NCBI RefSeq assembly: GCF_003096035.1
Contig: NZ_CP029186.1
Location: 3,889,001-3,953,000 of the forward strand
Direction: 5' to 3'
DNA: 64,000 bases
DNA from: Flavobacterium album
Lineage (GTDB): Bacteria > Bacteroidota > Bacteroidia > Flavobacteriales > Flavobacteriaceae
Shown here: piece by piece, positions 1 through 8,800 of the stretch
Numbering within the stretch: position 1 is the first letter of the stretch
Layout: the number at the start of each line of letters is the position of its first letter
Notes under the pieces: generated by a model
Told to the model about the DNA's origin: nothing
Databases searched by the model: none
The model's input: only the letters and a program-made list of their open reading frames with translations
Translations under genes and position numbers: made by a program

Positions 1-602
1 TCCATGGTATATTGATAAATCCTTGGGTCTCCAGAAGGGTTTTCAATGACATTGGTATTTCTGTAAACACGGCCAATGCCTGAAATCGCTACAGGAAGCG
101 CATTACTGAAAAACCAGTCAGGTATTACCCCGCCCGATACCAGCTGCGTAGAAGAATCGGTAAAATGTATGGTCGCACTTATGGTAGACGATCCGCTGCC
201 CGTTGTAGCCAGCAAATATAGTCTTGATGCAGGTACACCATTAGAGAACACCAGGGTACCTGTATCATTTTGTTCAGGAAGGCGCAATGAGTTGTTACCG
301 GATAATGGCCCAAGCTGGAAGGTAAGCCCGCTGGTTACATTTGATGTTATAAGCCCCGTTGCCGGGATCGCATAGGCAGGCGGCGTTATCGAGCCAGGCT
401 GGAAATCGGTAGCCATAAAGCAAATGTTGCCATTATCGATACCAATTGTAGAGGAATTCAGGGCCGGACCCGCACCGTTGGCTATTACATCCTGGTTAAA
501 GCCTGATGTTACCAAAAGCTGTTCATAGGTTTGTGCCTTTATCGTACTTAGCGATAAAAGCGCCGCAAACACAGTAAAGGATTGAAGTAATTTTTTTTTC
601 AT
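1..602 (-). CDS. Secreted hypothetical protein, C-terminal part missing
   Basis: The reading frame is open from an ATG followed by three Lys codons to the window edge, so about 200 N-terminal residues are seen. It begins with a classical signal peptide (basic start, a hydrophobic stretch near residues 8-20, cleavage likely after KAQ). The mature part is rich in Ser, Thr, Gly and Asn and looks like a beta-rich extracellular domain, as in T9SS-exported flavobacterial proteins. No catalytic motif is visible and the C-terminus, where a sorting domain would lie, is outside the window. It has its own transcription unit. Secretion is supported; the function is unknown. Confidence 0.75.
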   Translation of the reverse strand, partial: MKKKLLQSFTVFAALLSLSTIKAQTYEQLLVTSGFNQDVIANGAGPALNSSTIGIDNGNICFMATDFQPGSITPPAYAIPATGLITSNVTSGLTFQLGPLSGNNSLRLPEQNDTGTLVFSNGVPASRLYLLATTGSGSSTISATIHFTDSSTQLVSGGVIPDWFFSNALPVAISGIGRVYRNTNVIENPSGDPRIYQYTM

Positions 603-866
603 GCAAGTAGGTTTTTAATTGGTTGAATTGATAGTAATTTTTGTTATCAAGGTAACTAATACTCAGTAATTTAACAAATACATTCACCTTTTGCGGAATA
701 GCATTCAAAAACAAAAGAACATTATAGAATAATCAGGATATCGCATAAAATTGAGATATAAATTAATAATCATTCAACAAAACCTATAAAAAGCCGTTTT
801 AAAAAAATAAAAAAGCCCATTCCTGAAGGAAAGGGCTCACTATTTTCACAAAATAAATTGGCTTTG
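603..866. other. AT-rich intergenic stretch
   Basis: This stretch separates two minus-strand genes. It is AT-rich, with no convincing ORF or RNA. Its only clear element is the terminator hairpin of the downstream-facing gene near its right end. The promoter of the truncated secreted gene should lie here, but no full TTTG/TAnnTTTG pair could be assigned. Confidence 0.5.
801..837 (-). terminator. Rho-independent terminator of the secreted 371-aa gene
   Basis: An interrupted stem pairs AGCCC and TTCCT with AGGAA and GGGCT around a GA loop. On the minus strand it is followed by a T-rich run (positions 813 down to 801). It lies about 30 bases past the stop codon of the upstream gene. Confidence 0.75.
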
Positions 867-1982
867 TTATTTACCGTAAGGAACAGGTATCTCCCTGGTG
901 ACGATGGACGGTTCCCGCACGATCTTTTTTTCGTACCGCGGCGTAACCGACTTATCCATATATTTTTCGTCTTTATATTTGATATGCTCAATGATCGCTG
1001 ATACTTTTACATTGACATCAAGGGCCTGTACAATATTATCATTGGCAAGTGCAATGACGAATTTTCCCTGCAGCTTGTCGTTTTCTGTAATTCGCTTATA
1101 GCCTGCTATCCCCTTTCCGCTATCGAAAGATTTATATGGCTTGCCTTGCAGGAACAATTTGTTGTTCTGCTCGTTCACCAGGGCATACTCAACATCTTCA
1201 CCATTCACGGGCAGCATAAGATTGGTTATCGCCCCGGCCGCAATGCCACCCAGCGGTGTTGTAAAATAAGTTGCCACGCCCTGTACCGCGCCCGCGATCA
1301 CTTTACGGTTCTGGTTCCAAAATTCATTGCTCTCCTTGCCCACGCCAATCCAATAGGCCCAGGCCACAACCTTTTTGGTCTCATCTTTTGTAACCGTATT
1401 TACCGGAAGCGAAAAGTTTACTGATGCTTTTGTATCGCCAAAGCTTGTCTTAGCATTCACACGCTGGCTTTTATCAAACACCATTTCTTCATATTTCTTT
1501 TCAAAAGCGACTACCCGCCTTGTCTTTTGTACCTGAAGCGTATCATAGCCGGCCACCACATCTTTAGTAAGTGAATTCCAGACAGTATCCTGTACTTTTA
1601 TCCACTTTACGGCCGTATTAAAGTTCTTATCTTCCGATCTTTTCGGTACGCGCTGTATCGTTACATTGCAGTTCCGCTTTCCTTTAGTAGTATTGCCAAA
1701 CCTGAAAACATATACCGAATTGCCCTGTACCGTAAATTCCTTCTTTTCCTCCTTTACATTTTGGCCTCTGTACTTCAGCGCAGCAGGATATTCAGTCACA
1801 GTAACCTCACTGACAGCGCTGCCTTGGGCTTCGATTGTAAAAATAATCCTGTCACCATCTGCAAAGCCGTACATCAGCTCTTCGGTGGCTCCGGGTTCAA
1901 TCTTAATTTGTAAATCGGCAACGGGCATTTTTTGCCCAAAAGAAAATGCTGAAAATAACAGCAAAACAACACATCTGATCAT
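867..1982 (-). CDS. Secreted conserved hypothetical protein (371 aa)
   Basis: The start gives a short signal peptide (residues 1-16, cleavage after SFG). Residues about 20-110 form a beta-rich domain with spaced hydrophobic strands and a GDRIIF-type motif, somewhat like GOLD or lectin-like sandwiches; this resemblance is my inference. The middle has many Lys, Val and Asn; residues 230-270 are Gly/Ala-rich and could be membrane-inserting. The C-terminus is basic. The gene starts 12 bases after mazG and is probably the last member of the def-DUF5606-mazG transcription unit. No enzymatic motif is visible and the role is unknown. Confidence 0.7.
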   Translation of the reverse strand: MIRCVVLLLFSAFSFGQKMPVADLQIKIEPGATEELMYGFADGDRIIFTIEAQGSAVSEVTVTEYPAALKYRGQNVKEEKKEFTVQGNSVYVFRFGNTTKGKRNCNVTIQRVPKRSEDKNFNTAVKWIKVQDTVWNSLTKDVVAGYDTLQVQKTRRVVAFEKKYEEMVFDKSQRVNAKTSFGDTKASVNFSLPVNTVTKDETKKVVAWAYWIGVGKESNEFWNQNRKVIAGAVQGVATYFTTPLGGIAAGAITNLMLPVNGEDVEYALVNEQNNKLFLQGKPYKSFDSGKGIAGYKRITENDKLQGKFVIALANDNIVQALDVNVKVSAIIEHIKYKDEKYMDKSVTPRYEKKIVREPSIVTREIPVPYGK

Positions 1983-1994
1983 AATACTAAACTC

Positions 1995-2768
1995 CTATAA
2001 TTTTTTTGCTTCGTTCCAGAAAACATCCATTTCTGCAAGGGTCATATCGGCTAACGGTTTGCCGAGCTCGCCTGCCTTGCTTTCAAGGTACATAAACCGT
2101 TTAATGAATTTTTTATTGGTGCGCTCCAAGGCATCCTCAGGGTTGATGTTTAGGAAACGCGCATAGTTGATCATGGAGAACAGCACATCACCGAATTCCG
2201 ATTCGATTTTATCCGCATCGCCGTTTTTCACCTCTTCCTGGAATTCCTCAATTTCTTCCTGCACTTTATCCCATACCTGGTGCGGCTCTTCCCAATCGAA
2301 CCCAACGCCTTTTGCCTTGTCCTGTATGCGGCTGGCTTTCACTAGCGCAGGCAGGCTTTTTGGTACACCTTCCAGAACCGACTTCTTGCCTTCCTTCAGC
2401 TTTAGCTTTTCCCAGTTCTGCTTTACCTGTTCTTCATCTTCCACAACCACATCGCTATAAATATGCGGGTGGCGGTGTATCAGCTTGTCGCAAATCTCGT
2501 TGGCTACATCGGCAATATCGAAGTCGCACGTCTCACTGCCTATTTTGGCATAAAAAACAATATGCAGCAGTATATCGCCCAGCTCTTTTTTGATCTCCTG
2601 AAGGTTGTTGTCGAGGATAGCATCCCCCAGCTCATAGGTTTCCTCAATAGTAAGATGGCGAAGGCTTTGGAGCGTCTGCTTTTTATCCCACGGGCATTTT
2701 TCGCGAAGGTCGTCCATTATGTCGAGCAGCCTGCCAAAGGCATCGAGTTGTTGCTGGCGTGTGTTCAT
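1995..2768 (-). CDS. mazG: Nucleoside triphosphate pyrophosphohydrolase MazG
   Basis: MazG hydrolyses (d)NTPs to NMP and pyrophosphate, cleaning the nucleotide pool and modulating alarmone levels in E. coli. The 257-residue length matches full-length MazG with two tandem MazG domains. The N-terminal CPWDKKQT motif (about residues 25-32) and the acidic helix IEETYE are diagnostic. The second domain carries the EEIEEFQEE and ESEFGDVLFS acidic motifs that bind magnesium. It lies downstream of def and the DUF5606 gene on the same strand, a common flavobacterial arrangement. The ATG start follows a purine-rich stretch. Confidence 0.95.
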   Translation of the reverse strand: MNTRQQQLDAFGRLLDIMDDLREKCPWDKKQTLQSLRHLTIEETYELGDAILDNNLQEIKKELGDILLHIVFYAKIGSETCDFDIADVANEICDKLIHRHPHIYSDVVVEDEEQVKQNWEKLKLKEGKKSVLEGVPKSLPALVKASRIQDKAKGVGFDWEEPHQVWDKVQEEIEEFQEEVKNGDADKIESEFGDVLFSMINYARFLNINPEDALERTNKKFIKRFMYLESKAGELGKPLADMTLAEMDVFWNEAKKL

Positions 2769-2930
2769 GGTGGAAAATTTTGTGCAAAATTACGGAATAG
2801 CTACCGAAATATACTCCTACGGGAAATCAAAAAGATTTTTTACAACGAATGACACAAATTTCAAAATTCCAGTACTCCAAAAATTTAAGGAATTCGTGTA
2901 ATTCGTAGCAAACACAATTCATAGGGAAAA

Positions 2931-2965
2931 TAAAAAATCCTGCCTCTTGTTTGCAAAAAGCAGGA
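2931..2965 (-). terminator. Terminator after the DUF5606 gene
   Basis: TCCTGC pairs with GCAGGA around a 16-base loop and is followed on the minus strand by a T-rich run. It lies just past the stop of the DUF5606 gene and may limit read-through into mazG, about 170 bases further on. Confidence 0.7.
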
Positions 2966-2988
2966 CTAGTAATATAACGTAAGATGTA

Positions 2989-3438
2989 TTATTCTTCTGT
3001 CTTTACCTCTTCAGCAGGGGTTTCATCTACGGCAGGGGCGGCAGCAACAGGGGCTTCTTTATTAACAAGGCCTTTTGCCTGGAGCATGTTGTACCAGTTA
3101 AGTATCTTTTTGATATCAGAAGCATAAACCCTGTCCTCATCGAATTCAGGAAGCACTTCCCTGAAATACGACTCCAGCTTGGCATTGTCTTCTTTATGCG
3201 ACATTGCCGGGCCGTTATCCTCTTTTTCAGCTATGGCGCGGAATACCTCTGAAAGCTTTATCTCGCCGTCATACGTGTATACCGATATTTCAGAAAGCAG
3301 GCTTACGTTGCTCCTCATGCCAACGGTTATTTTCTTGCCGTCTATAAGCGATTCTGCCACAAAACCTGTGCGCGTTTGGATCTTTAGTTCATATAATCCA
3401 GGTTTCCCTGAGATAGCTAATATTTTTTCAACACTCAT
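2989..3438 (-). CDS. DUF5606 family protein
   Basis: A 149-residue cytoplasmic protein. I chose the internal ATG encoding MSVEKILAISGKPGLY because homologues begin there and the in-frame upstream extension is low complexity. The N-terminal half (about residues 1-60) is a small beta-barrel-like domain with the conserved SGKPGLYEL motif. The middle is helical, and the last 25 residues are an Ala/Pro/Glu-rich disordered tail. The gene lies between def and mazG, as in many flavobacteria. Its biochemical role is unknown; the conserved position suggests a housekeeping task. Confidence 0.85.
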   Translation of the reverse strand: MSVEKILAISGKPGLYELKIQTRTGFVAESLIDGKKITVGMRSNVSLLSEISVYTYDGEIKLSEVFRAIAEKEDNGPAMSHKEDNAKLESYFREVLPEFDEDRVYASDIKKILNWYNMLQAKGLVNKEAPVAAAPAVDETPAEEVKTEE

Positions 3439-3493
3439 TTTTCTTTTTTTTAAGGATGGCAAATATGCAATGTTTGGTTTTAAAAACAAAAAA

Positions 3494-4081
3494 TTACCTG
3501 CCTTTTTTGGCGATAAATTTCATTTTATAGTCCGGCCTTGTCTTGCCTTCCATGATGTTCTGTAGTTTCTTTTGTATCAAACGTTTTTTCAGCGACGATA
3601 TTTTATCGGTAAACAAAATACCTTCAATATGATCGTATTCGTGCTGTATCACCCTGGCAATAAGCCCGTCATACACATCCGTGTGCTTGTTAAAATCCTC
3701 GTCGTAATATTCTATGGTAATCTTTTCATGGCGGTACACGTCCTCACGAACTTCAGGAATGCTCAGGCAGCCTTCGTTAAAGCCCCACTCCTCGCCTTCT
3801 TCCTTCAGCATTACCGGGTTGATAAACGTTTTTTTGAAATTCGCCAGCTGTTCCTGCTCTTCTTTCGGAAGGTCCTCGTCATCGCTGAATGGCTTGGTAT
3901 CTACAATGAACAGGCGTATGGCAAGGCCAACCTGTGGTGCAGCAAGGCCAACGCCATAGGCATTATACATGGTCTCATACATATCAGCAACGATCTGCTT
4001 AAGGTTCGGCATATCCTTCGGGATGTCCTCTCCTTTTTTTCTGAGCACAGGGTCGCCGTATCCTACAATCGGTAATATCAT
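3494..4081 (-). CDS. def: Peptide deformylase
   Basis: Removes the N-formyl group from nascent proteins; a metal enzyme essential in most bacteria. All three signature motifs are intact: GVGLAAPQ (residues 43-50), EGCLS (103-107, metal-binding Cys) and HEYDH (147-151, two metal-binding His and the catalytic Glu). The 195-residue length is typical of the Bacteroidota form, with its acidic insertion at residues 66-78. The DUF5606 gene follows 55 bases downstream. A TACTTTTG -7 box lies about 45 bases upstream. Confidence 0.97.
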   Translation of the reverse strand: MILPIVGYGDPVLRKKGEDIPKDMPNLKQIVADMYETMYNAYGVGLAAPQVGLAIRLFIVDTKPFSDDEDLPKEEQEQLANFKKTFINPVMLKEEGEEWGFNEGCLSIPEVREDVYRHEKITIEYYDEDFNKHTDVYDGLIARVIQHEYDHIEGILFTDKISSLKKRLIQKKLQNIMEGKTRPDYKMKFIAKKGR

Positions 4082-4125
4082 ATCAAATGTATTTTAAATC
4101 AGGCATAACGCCTTTTTCCGGACTG

Positions 4126-4133
4126 CAAAAGTA
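4126..4133 (-). promoter_or_regulatory. Candidate -7 box of def
   Basis: The minus strand reads TACTTTTG, matching the Bacteroidota TAnnTTTG consensus, about 45 bases before the def ATG. No TTG was found at the expected 19-20 nt upstream, so this is a partial match. Confidence 0.4.
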
Positions 4134-4222
4134 ATAAATAAAATTGACTCTTTAACCCTTGCCCAAATGCTAAAATTTTGTGAGAATTCACGCATGCTCC
4201 CGAAGAATGATTTGGCATTTAG

Positions 4223-4230
4223 TACCTTTG
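4223..4230 (+). promoter_or_regulatory. Candidate -7 box of the FUSC gene
   Basis: TACCTTTG matches TAnnTTTG and lies 17 bases before the chosen ATG, which gives a short leader. This supports starting the FUSC protein at the later ATG rather than at the upstream in-frame ATG. Confidence 0.45.
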
Positions 4231-4247
4231 CGGCATACCCTTTTTTT

Positions 4248-6467
4248 ATGATCGAAAAGATAAGGCAGTTTGCTGACAGCACCAATTTTACCAAAGCCGT
4301 TATCGTAACGGTCGCTGCCGTGCTGCCTGTACTTATCCTCGCTCAGTTCGGGCATTTCGAGACGGGTTTTACCATTGCCATAGGCGCATTCCTTACCTAT
4401 CCGTCCGATATCCCGAGCAACCTGTTGCACCGTACCAAGGGCCTTCTTACTGCTTCCGTTATCGTTGCGGGGTGCATGCTGGCTGTGAATACGCTGCATC
4501 CCTGGCCGTGGTTGTTCTATCCCGTGGTGATTGCGCTGGTTTTCTTCCTTTCGATGATATCGGTCTACGGGCAGCGCGCCACGATGGTTTCTTTTTCGGG
4601 ATTGCTTGCGCTGGCGCTGGGTTCCGGGCACATTCATACAGGGTGGGATATCGTTACCTATGTAGGACTGGTACTTGCCGGGGGACTGTTCTATACCTTT
4701 ATATCGGTAACATTCAACTACCTCAGCCCGCACCGTTATACCGAGTTGGAGGTAGCAGAGTGTATGAAGCTAACCTCAAAATACATGAAGCTGCGCGGTG
4801 ACCTCTGGAACGCAGATGCCGACAGGGCTGCCATTGTAGAGAAACAGCTGCACCTGCAGGTCGAGATAAACACCACCCACGAAAACCTGAGGGAAATACT
4901 CCTTCGTAACCGGAGCAATGCCGGGCACTCTAACCGAAGCCGGAAAATGCTCTTGGTATTCATATCGTTAATGGAAATACTCGAACTGGCGCTGTCCACC
5001 TCGTTCGACCACAGCAAGCTGCACCAGAAATTCAGCGCGCACCCTCAGGTTTTGGACACTTACCAAAATCTTGCTTACAACTTGGCATCGACATTAAAAA
5101 GGATATCGAAAAGCATTTTTAACCGCAAAAAGTATCTGCCAAAGCACCAACTGCTCCGGGATGTGGAAGCGCTCGAACAAGCCATTACTGATTATGAAGC
5201 CCTGCTTGGCAAAGAAGCTGCCTCCGAAGGGGTGTGGATGCTGTCGAACATGCTGCATTATGCCGAAAAGCAGTTAGAGCGCATCAAGATCATTGAGCGT
5301 GCCTTTACCAATAAAATTGACTTCAAAGACCTGAAAGGGCGCGATAAAGACCTTGAAAAATTCCTTGCGCCGGAGTATTATCCATGGCATACACTGCGCG
5401 AGAACCTTAGCTTTTCGTCAACCATATTCAGGCATTCGCTGCGGCTCACGCTTACGGTTGCCATTGGGTTTATCATCGGAATCATCTTTGAACTGGAAAA
5501 CGTGTACTGGATACTGCTCACTATTGTGGTTATCATGCGCCCCGGCTACGGGCTTACCAAGCAGCGTTCTTTCCAAAGGATTATTGGCACGGTAACAGGC
5601 GGCGTGATTGCCTTCGCCTTCCTGAGCGTTGTGCACCATAATATCATTATAGGTACATTGGCTATTGTATGCATGATATTGGGCTTTGCGTTCACAGCCA
5701 TCAATTACCGCATAGGTGCAACATTCGTGACCATTTATGTAGTGTTTGTCTATGCCTTGCTGAACCCGAATTTTGCCGACGTTATCCAGTACCGCATTGT
5801 AGATACTGCTGTGGGTGCGCTGCTCGCTTTTATGGCGAATTATTTCCTGTGGCCCACGTGGGAATTTATCAACCTGCCGGGATTCATCAAAAAATCCATA
5901 GAAGCCAACCGGAACTACCTTGAAGAAATATCGGTGTATTACAATCATAAAGGCAATGTAACGACTTCCTACCGCCTTGCCCGTAAGAGTGCTTTTATCG
6001 AGTTGGGTAACCTGATGTCGTCCTACCAGCGTATGGCACAGGAACCTAAGTCGAAACAAAAACAGCAGCAGCAGGTGTACAAGTTGGCAGTGCTCAACCA
6101 TACATTGCTATCGTCGCTGGCTTCACTGGGCACGTACATCCAGTCACACAAGACCTATAAGGCGTCTGAAGCATTCAATGTAGTCGTGAATACGGTCATC
6201 CGAAACCTTGACCATGCCATTGCCCTGCTTGCCATGGAAACACAGGCGGGCGAAGCACAGCAATCGCAAAACGAAGAGCTTGCCATGCGCTTTACAGAAC
6301 TCAAAAACATCCGGGCGCGTGAACTTCGTGAAGAACATTTAACCGAAGAAGAGGAATTCAGGTTAAAAATGGAAGAGGCACACTTGGTTATAGAGCAATT
6401 GGTTTGGTTGAACAGCTTATCTGAAAAGATAGTGAAAGCGGCCAGGCAATTGGAGTTGGTGAAGTAG
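4248..6467 (+). CDS. FUSC family (YccS/YhfK-like) inner-membrane protein
   Basis: A 739-residue membrane protein with two blocks of transmembrane helices (about residues 15-160 and 390-520), each followed by a long soluble helical region. This layout is typical of the YccS/YhfK branch of FUSC proteins, related to aromatic acid exporters such as AaeB. The second block contains RHSLRLTLTVAIGF and VIMRPGYGLTKQR, characteristic of the family. The ATG encoding MIEKIRQF was preferred over one 27 codons upstream because a -7 promoter box lies between them. It is transcribed divergently from def. The substrate is unknown; an efflux role is an inference from the family. Confidence 0.85.
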   Translation: MIEKIRQFADSTNFTKAVIVTVAAVLPVLILAQFGHFETGFTIAIGAFLTYPSDIPSNLLHRTKGLLTASVIVAGCMLAVNTLHPWPWLFYPVVIALVFFLSMISVYGQRATMVSFSGLLALALGSGHIHTGWDIVTYVGLVLAGGLFYTFISVTFNYLSPHRYTELEVAECMKLTSKYMKLRGDLWNADADRAAIVEKQLHLQVEINTTHENLREILLRNRSNAGHSNRSRKMLLVFISLMEILELALSTSFDHSKLHQKFSAHPQVLDTYQNLAYNLASTLKRISKSIFNRKKYLPKHQLLRDVEALEQAITDYEALLGKEAASEGVWMLSNMLHYAEKQLERIKIIERAFTNKIDFKDLKGRDKDLEKFLAPEYYPWHTLRENLSFSSTIFRHSLRLTLTVAIGFIIGIIFELENVYWILLTIVVIMRPGYGLTKQRSFQRIIGTVTGGVIAFAFLSVVHHNIIIGTLAIVCMILGFAFTAINYRIGATFVTIYVVFVYALLNPNFADVIQYRIVDTAVGALLAFMANYFLWPTWEFINLPGFIKKSIEANRNYLEEISVYYNHKGNVTTSYRLARKSAFIELGNLMSSYQRMAQEPKSKQKQQQQVYKLAVLNHTLLSSLASLGTYIQSHKTYKASEAFNVVVNTVIRNLDHAIALLAMETQAGEAQQSQNEELAMRFTELKNIRARELREEHLTEEEEFRLKMEEAHLVIEQLVWLNSLSEKIVKAARQLELVK

Positions 6468-6523
6468 GTTTTTGTTGGAAGCAGGGATGTCCGAAGTCCG
6501 ATGCGTTTTGGCAACATGCGTCC

Positions 6524-6765
6524 GTGTCATTTCGACCGTAGCGCAGCGGAGTGGAGAAATCTTTAATTATTTATTCTTTTGAAACGAATGTTCGTGTCAT
6601 TTCGACCGCAGTGCAACGGAGTGGAGAAATCTTTAATTATTTATACTGAACGTGCATCCGTGTCATTTTGACCGCAGTGCAACGGAGTGGAGAAATCTTT
6701 AATTATTTATACTGAACGTGCATCCGTGTCATTTCGACCGCAGTGTAACGGAGTGGAGAAATCTC
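6524..6765 (+). repeat. Four tandem copies of a 40-bp palindromic repeat
   Basis: Copies begin at 6524, 6594, 6660 and 6726, with periods of 70, 66 and 66 bases. Each starts GTGTCATTTCGACCG and ends GGAGTGGAGAAATCT; the first three are followed by TTTAATTATTTAT linkers. Within each unit ATTTC can pair with GAAAT and CCGC with GCGG (the CGG of some copies is altered), giving a REP-like hairpin. The array fills the space between the FUSC gene and the GIY-YIG gene, and an inverted copy lies beyond the latter. Confidence 0.9.
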
Positions 6766-6799
6766 AGAAAAAACATATATTTGAAATAAATACCTTACG

Positions 6800-7108
6800 A
6801 TGTATAAGACACTTGGAACACACAATTACTACGTCTATATCCTTACAAACAAAATAAAAACAGTCCTTTATATTGGCTTTACAAACAATATGAAGGAACG
6901 ATTATACTATCATCAACATCCTGAAGCATTTTGCAAGGCTTTTACAACAAAATATAAATGCTATAACCTTGTGTATTGGGAACATTACCAGGATGTTGAT
7001 ATCGCAATTGATAGGGAAACACAGCTAAAAAAATGGAGCCGGAAGAAAAAGGATGCACTCATTACCGCCTTCAATCCGGAGTGGAAATTTCTCAATGATG
7101 AAATTTGA
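6800..7108 (+). CDS. GIY-YIG nuclease family protein (UPF0213-like)
   Basis: A 102-residue single-domain GIY-YIG protein. The YVY (residues 11-13) and YIG (24-26) strands, Arg34 in MKERL, and the metal-binding Glu73 in DRETQLKKW are all present, so the active site looks intact. The C-terminus is basic. Stand-alone proteins of this size are common in Bacteroidota; a few relatives are structure-specific nucleases, but most are uncharacterised. Here the gene lies between inverted repeats, which hints at a selfish or repeat-linked role. It is more AT-rich than its neighbours. Confidence 0.9.
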   Translation: MYKTLGTHNYYVYILTNKIKTVLYIGFTNNMKERLYYHQHPEAFCKAFTTKYKCYNLVYWEHYQDVDIAIDRETQLKKWSRKKKDALITAFNPEWKFLNDEI

Positions 7109-7113
7109 ATTTT

Positions 7114-7153
7114 GAGATTTCTCCACTCCGCTGCGCTGCGGTCGAAATGACAC
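7114..7153 (-). repeat. Inverted copy of the 40-bp repeat
   Basis: Reverse complement of the unit that precedes the GIY-YIG gene. Its central part is a clean palindrome (CCGC, AGCGCA, GCGG). It also lies just past the 3' end of mqo and could act as a bidirectional transcription stop. Confidence 0.9.
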
Positions 7154-7200
7154 GGAATTAGCGCTACACGACTGAAAACTGTGACTGCGACTGAAAACTA

Positions 7201-8697
7201 CTAATTCACCAACCCCAGCACTTCACTCGTATGTTCCCGCATGGCTTTAAGGATTTGCGGGTTCTCATTAAGGGACTGCCCGTGGGACGGGATCATCTCA
7301 CGAAGCTTATCCTGCCATTCAGCGCTTTGCATCTGCTCCGGGAAGCAGCGCTCAATAACATCGAGCATGATAGAAACCGCTGTTGATGCTCCCGGGGAAG
7401 CACCTAGTAATACGGCCAGTGAGCCATCGGCGCTGTTGATGACCTCGGTACCGAATTCCAGCTTGCCGCCTTCTTTTTCATCTTTCTTGATCACCTGCAC
7501 GCGCTGCCCTGCCGTTTCCAGTTCCCAGTCTTCCATCTTTGCTTCAGGAAGGTATTCTTTCAGGGCTTCAAGGCGGTCTTCGCGGCTTTGGGTAACCTGT
7601 TCAATGAGGTATTTCGTCAGCGGGATATTATGGAAACCAGCAGAAAGCATCGGACCTATATTATTGAATTGTATTGAAAGCGGCAGGTCGAAGTATGAAC
7701 CGTTCTTCAGAAATTTAGTGCTAAAGCCCGCATAGGGTCCGAACAACAATTCTTTCTTCCCGTTGATCATACGGGTATCGATATGCGGCACCGACATTGG
7801 CGGCGCACCTACCGAAGCTTTGCCATATACTTTCGCATTGTGTTTTGCTATCACCTCCGGGTTGTTGCATTTTAGCCATTGCCCGCTCACAGGAAAGCCG
7901 CCAAAACCTTCGCCTTCCGGGATATTGGCTTTTTCGAGAAGGTGCAGTGAGCCGCCTCCCGCGCCGATAAAGACGAATTTGGCATAAGGCCTTGTCTTTT
8001 CACCGGTTTGCAGGTCTTTTATCTTAAGCTTCCATTTGGGTGCTTTTGCCGAACGGCGGATACCTTTCACTTCGTGCTCAAAAAACAGGTTTATGCCTTC
8101 CTGCTTTTCGAGCCAAACGAACATATCTCGGGTCAGTTCGCCAAAGTTCACATCGGTGCCTATCTTCATGCGCGTGGCAGCCACAGGCTCATTGCCTTCA
8201 CGGCCTTCCATGATTAGCGGCGCCCATTCGGCGATCACTGCGGGGTCTTCGGTATATTCCATCCCCTGGAAAAGCGGGAATTTTTGAAGCGCATCATAGC
8301 GTTTTTTCAGGTAGGCCACGTTCTCTGCGCCCCACACAAAACTCATGTGCGGAATACTTTTTACAAATTCTTCGGGATTTGAGATCAGGCCTCTTTCGAC
8401 CAGATGTGCCCAGAATTGTTTTGAAGCTTCGAACGATTCGGCGATCTTCACCGCTTTGGAGGTGTCGATGCTGCCATCGGGAAGCTCGGGCGTATAGTTG
8501 AGCTCGCAGAAAGCCGAGTGGCCTGTACCCGCGTTGTTCCACGCATCGCTGCTTTCGGCGGCAGCCACATCAAGCCTTTCGTAAATGTTTATTGTAATTT
8601 CAGGCATCAGCTCTTTCAGGAACATGCCAAGGGTAGCGCTCATGATTCCGGCGCCTATAAGAACCACATCGGGTTCATTTTGTATGATTGCAGACAT
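7201..8697 (-). CDS. mqo: Malate:quinone oxidoreductase
   Basis: A membrane-associated FAD enzyme that oxidises malate to oxaloacetate and passes electrons to quinone, replacing or supplementing NAD-linked malate dehydrogenase in the TCA cycle. The 498-residue length fits. The N-terminal [14 protein letters not shown] (residues about 11-24) is the FAD dinucleotide-binding motif. [20 protein letters not shown] and [11 protein letters not shown] are family signatures. I chose the ATG encoding [10 protein letters not shown] because a palindrome carrying a -7 box lies between it and the earlier in-frame ATG. It has its own transcription unit. Confidence 0.95.
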   Translation of the reverse strand: MSAIIQNEPDVVLIGAGIMSATLGMFLKELMPEITINIYERLDVAAAESSDAWNNAGTGHSAFCELNYTPELPDGSIDTSKAVKIAESFEASKQFWAHLVERGLISNPEEFVKSIPHMSFVWGAENVAYLKKRYDALQKFPLFQGMEYTEDPAVIAEWAPLIMEGREGNEPVAATRMKIGTDVNFGELTRDMFVWLEKQEGINLFFEHEVKGIRRSAKAPKWKLKIKDLQTGEKTRPYAKFVFIGAGGGSLHLLEKANIPEGEGFGGFPVSGQWLKCNNPEVIAKHNAKVYGKASVGAPPMSVPHIDTRMINGKKELLFGPYAGFSTKFLKNGSYFDLPLSIQFNNIGPMLSAGFHNIPLTKYLIEQVTQSREDRLEALKEYLPEAKMEDWELETAGQRVQVIKKDEKEGGKLEFGTEVINSADGSLAVLLGASPGASTAVSIMLDVIERCFPEQMQSAEWQDKLREMIPSHGQSLNENPQILKAMREHTSEVLGLVN

Positions 8698-8700
8698 TGT

Positions 8701-8724
8701 GTAAATTTGAATATGCAAATTTAC
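8701..8724 (-). promoter_or_regulatory. Palindromic promoter element before mqo
   Basis: A perfect 9-bp inverted repeat, GTAAATTTG and CAAATTTAC, around a 6-base spacer. Each arm contains TAAATTTG, a match to TAnnTTTG, one on each strand. The minus-strand copy (8716-8723) is placed to drive mqo with a very short leader. The plus-strand copy has a TTTG 19 nt upstream, inside mqo. It could be a regulated promoter or a coincidence of AT-rich sequence. Confidence 0.45.
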
Positions 8725-8800
8725 CTCCAAAGAGTCTAAATATTATCTTAATATACGCAGTTGCAGGCCTAAAGCACCATTTTTACCGAATTTGAAGGAA

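Larger units (their letters stand above)
6726..7153 (+). mobile_element. Putative GIY-YIG cassette bounded by 40-bp inverted repeats
   Basis: The last tandem repeat unit (6726-6765) and a reverse-complement copy (7114-7153) form terminal inverted repeats that differ at only a few central positions. The 348 bases between them are almost wholly occupied by one GIY-YIG nuclease gene, whose stop codon is 5 bases from the right repeat. The unit lies between two convergent genes and so disrupts nothing. No transposase is present. That the nuclease maintains or moves the repeats is an inference. Confidence 0.55.

Noticed and set aside
3572..4075. Plus-strand ORF of 167 codons opposite def
   Set aside because: It is the complement of def, which has all three active-site motifs; no independent evidence of coding.
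4084..4091. TACATTTG right before the def ATG as a promoter
   Set aside because: It lies 2 bases from the ATG, so transcription would start inside the coding region. The box at 4126-4133 is better placed.
5418..6101. Long minus-strand ORF inside the FUSC gene
   Set aside because: It is antisense to a well-supported membrane protein, has no family motif and no promoter, and its composition is what complementary coding sequence gives.
6524..6765. Regular repeats that might be a CRISPR array
   Set aside because: The repeats are 40-bp palindromic units and the linkers are nearly identical to each other, not unique spacers. No cas gene is in the window.
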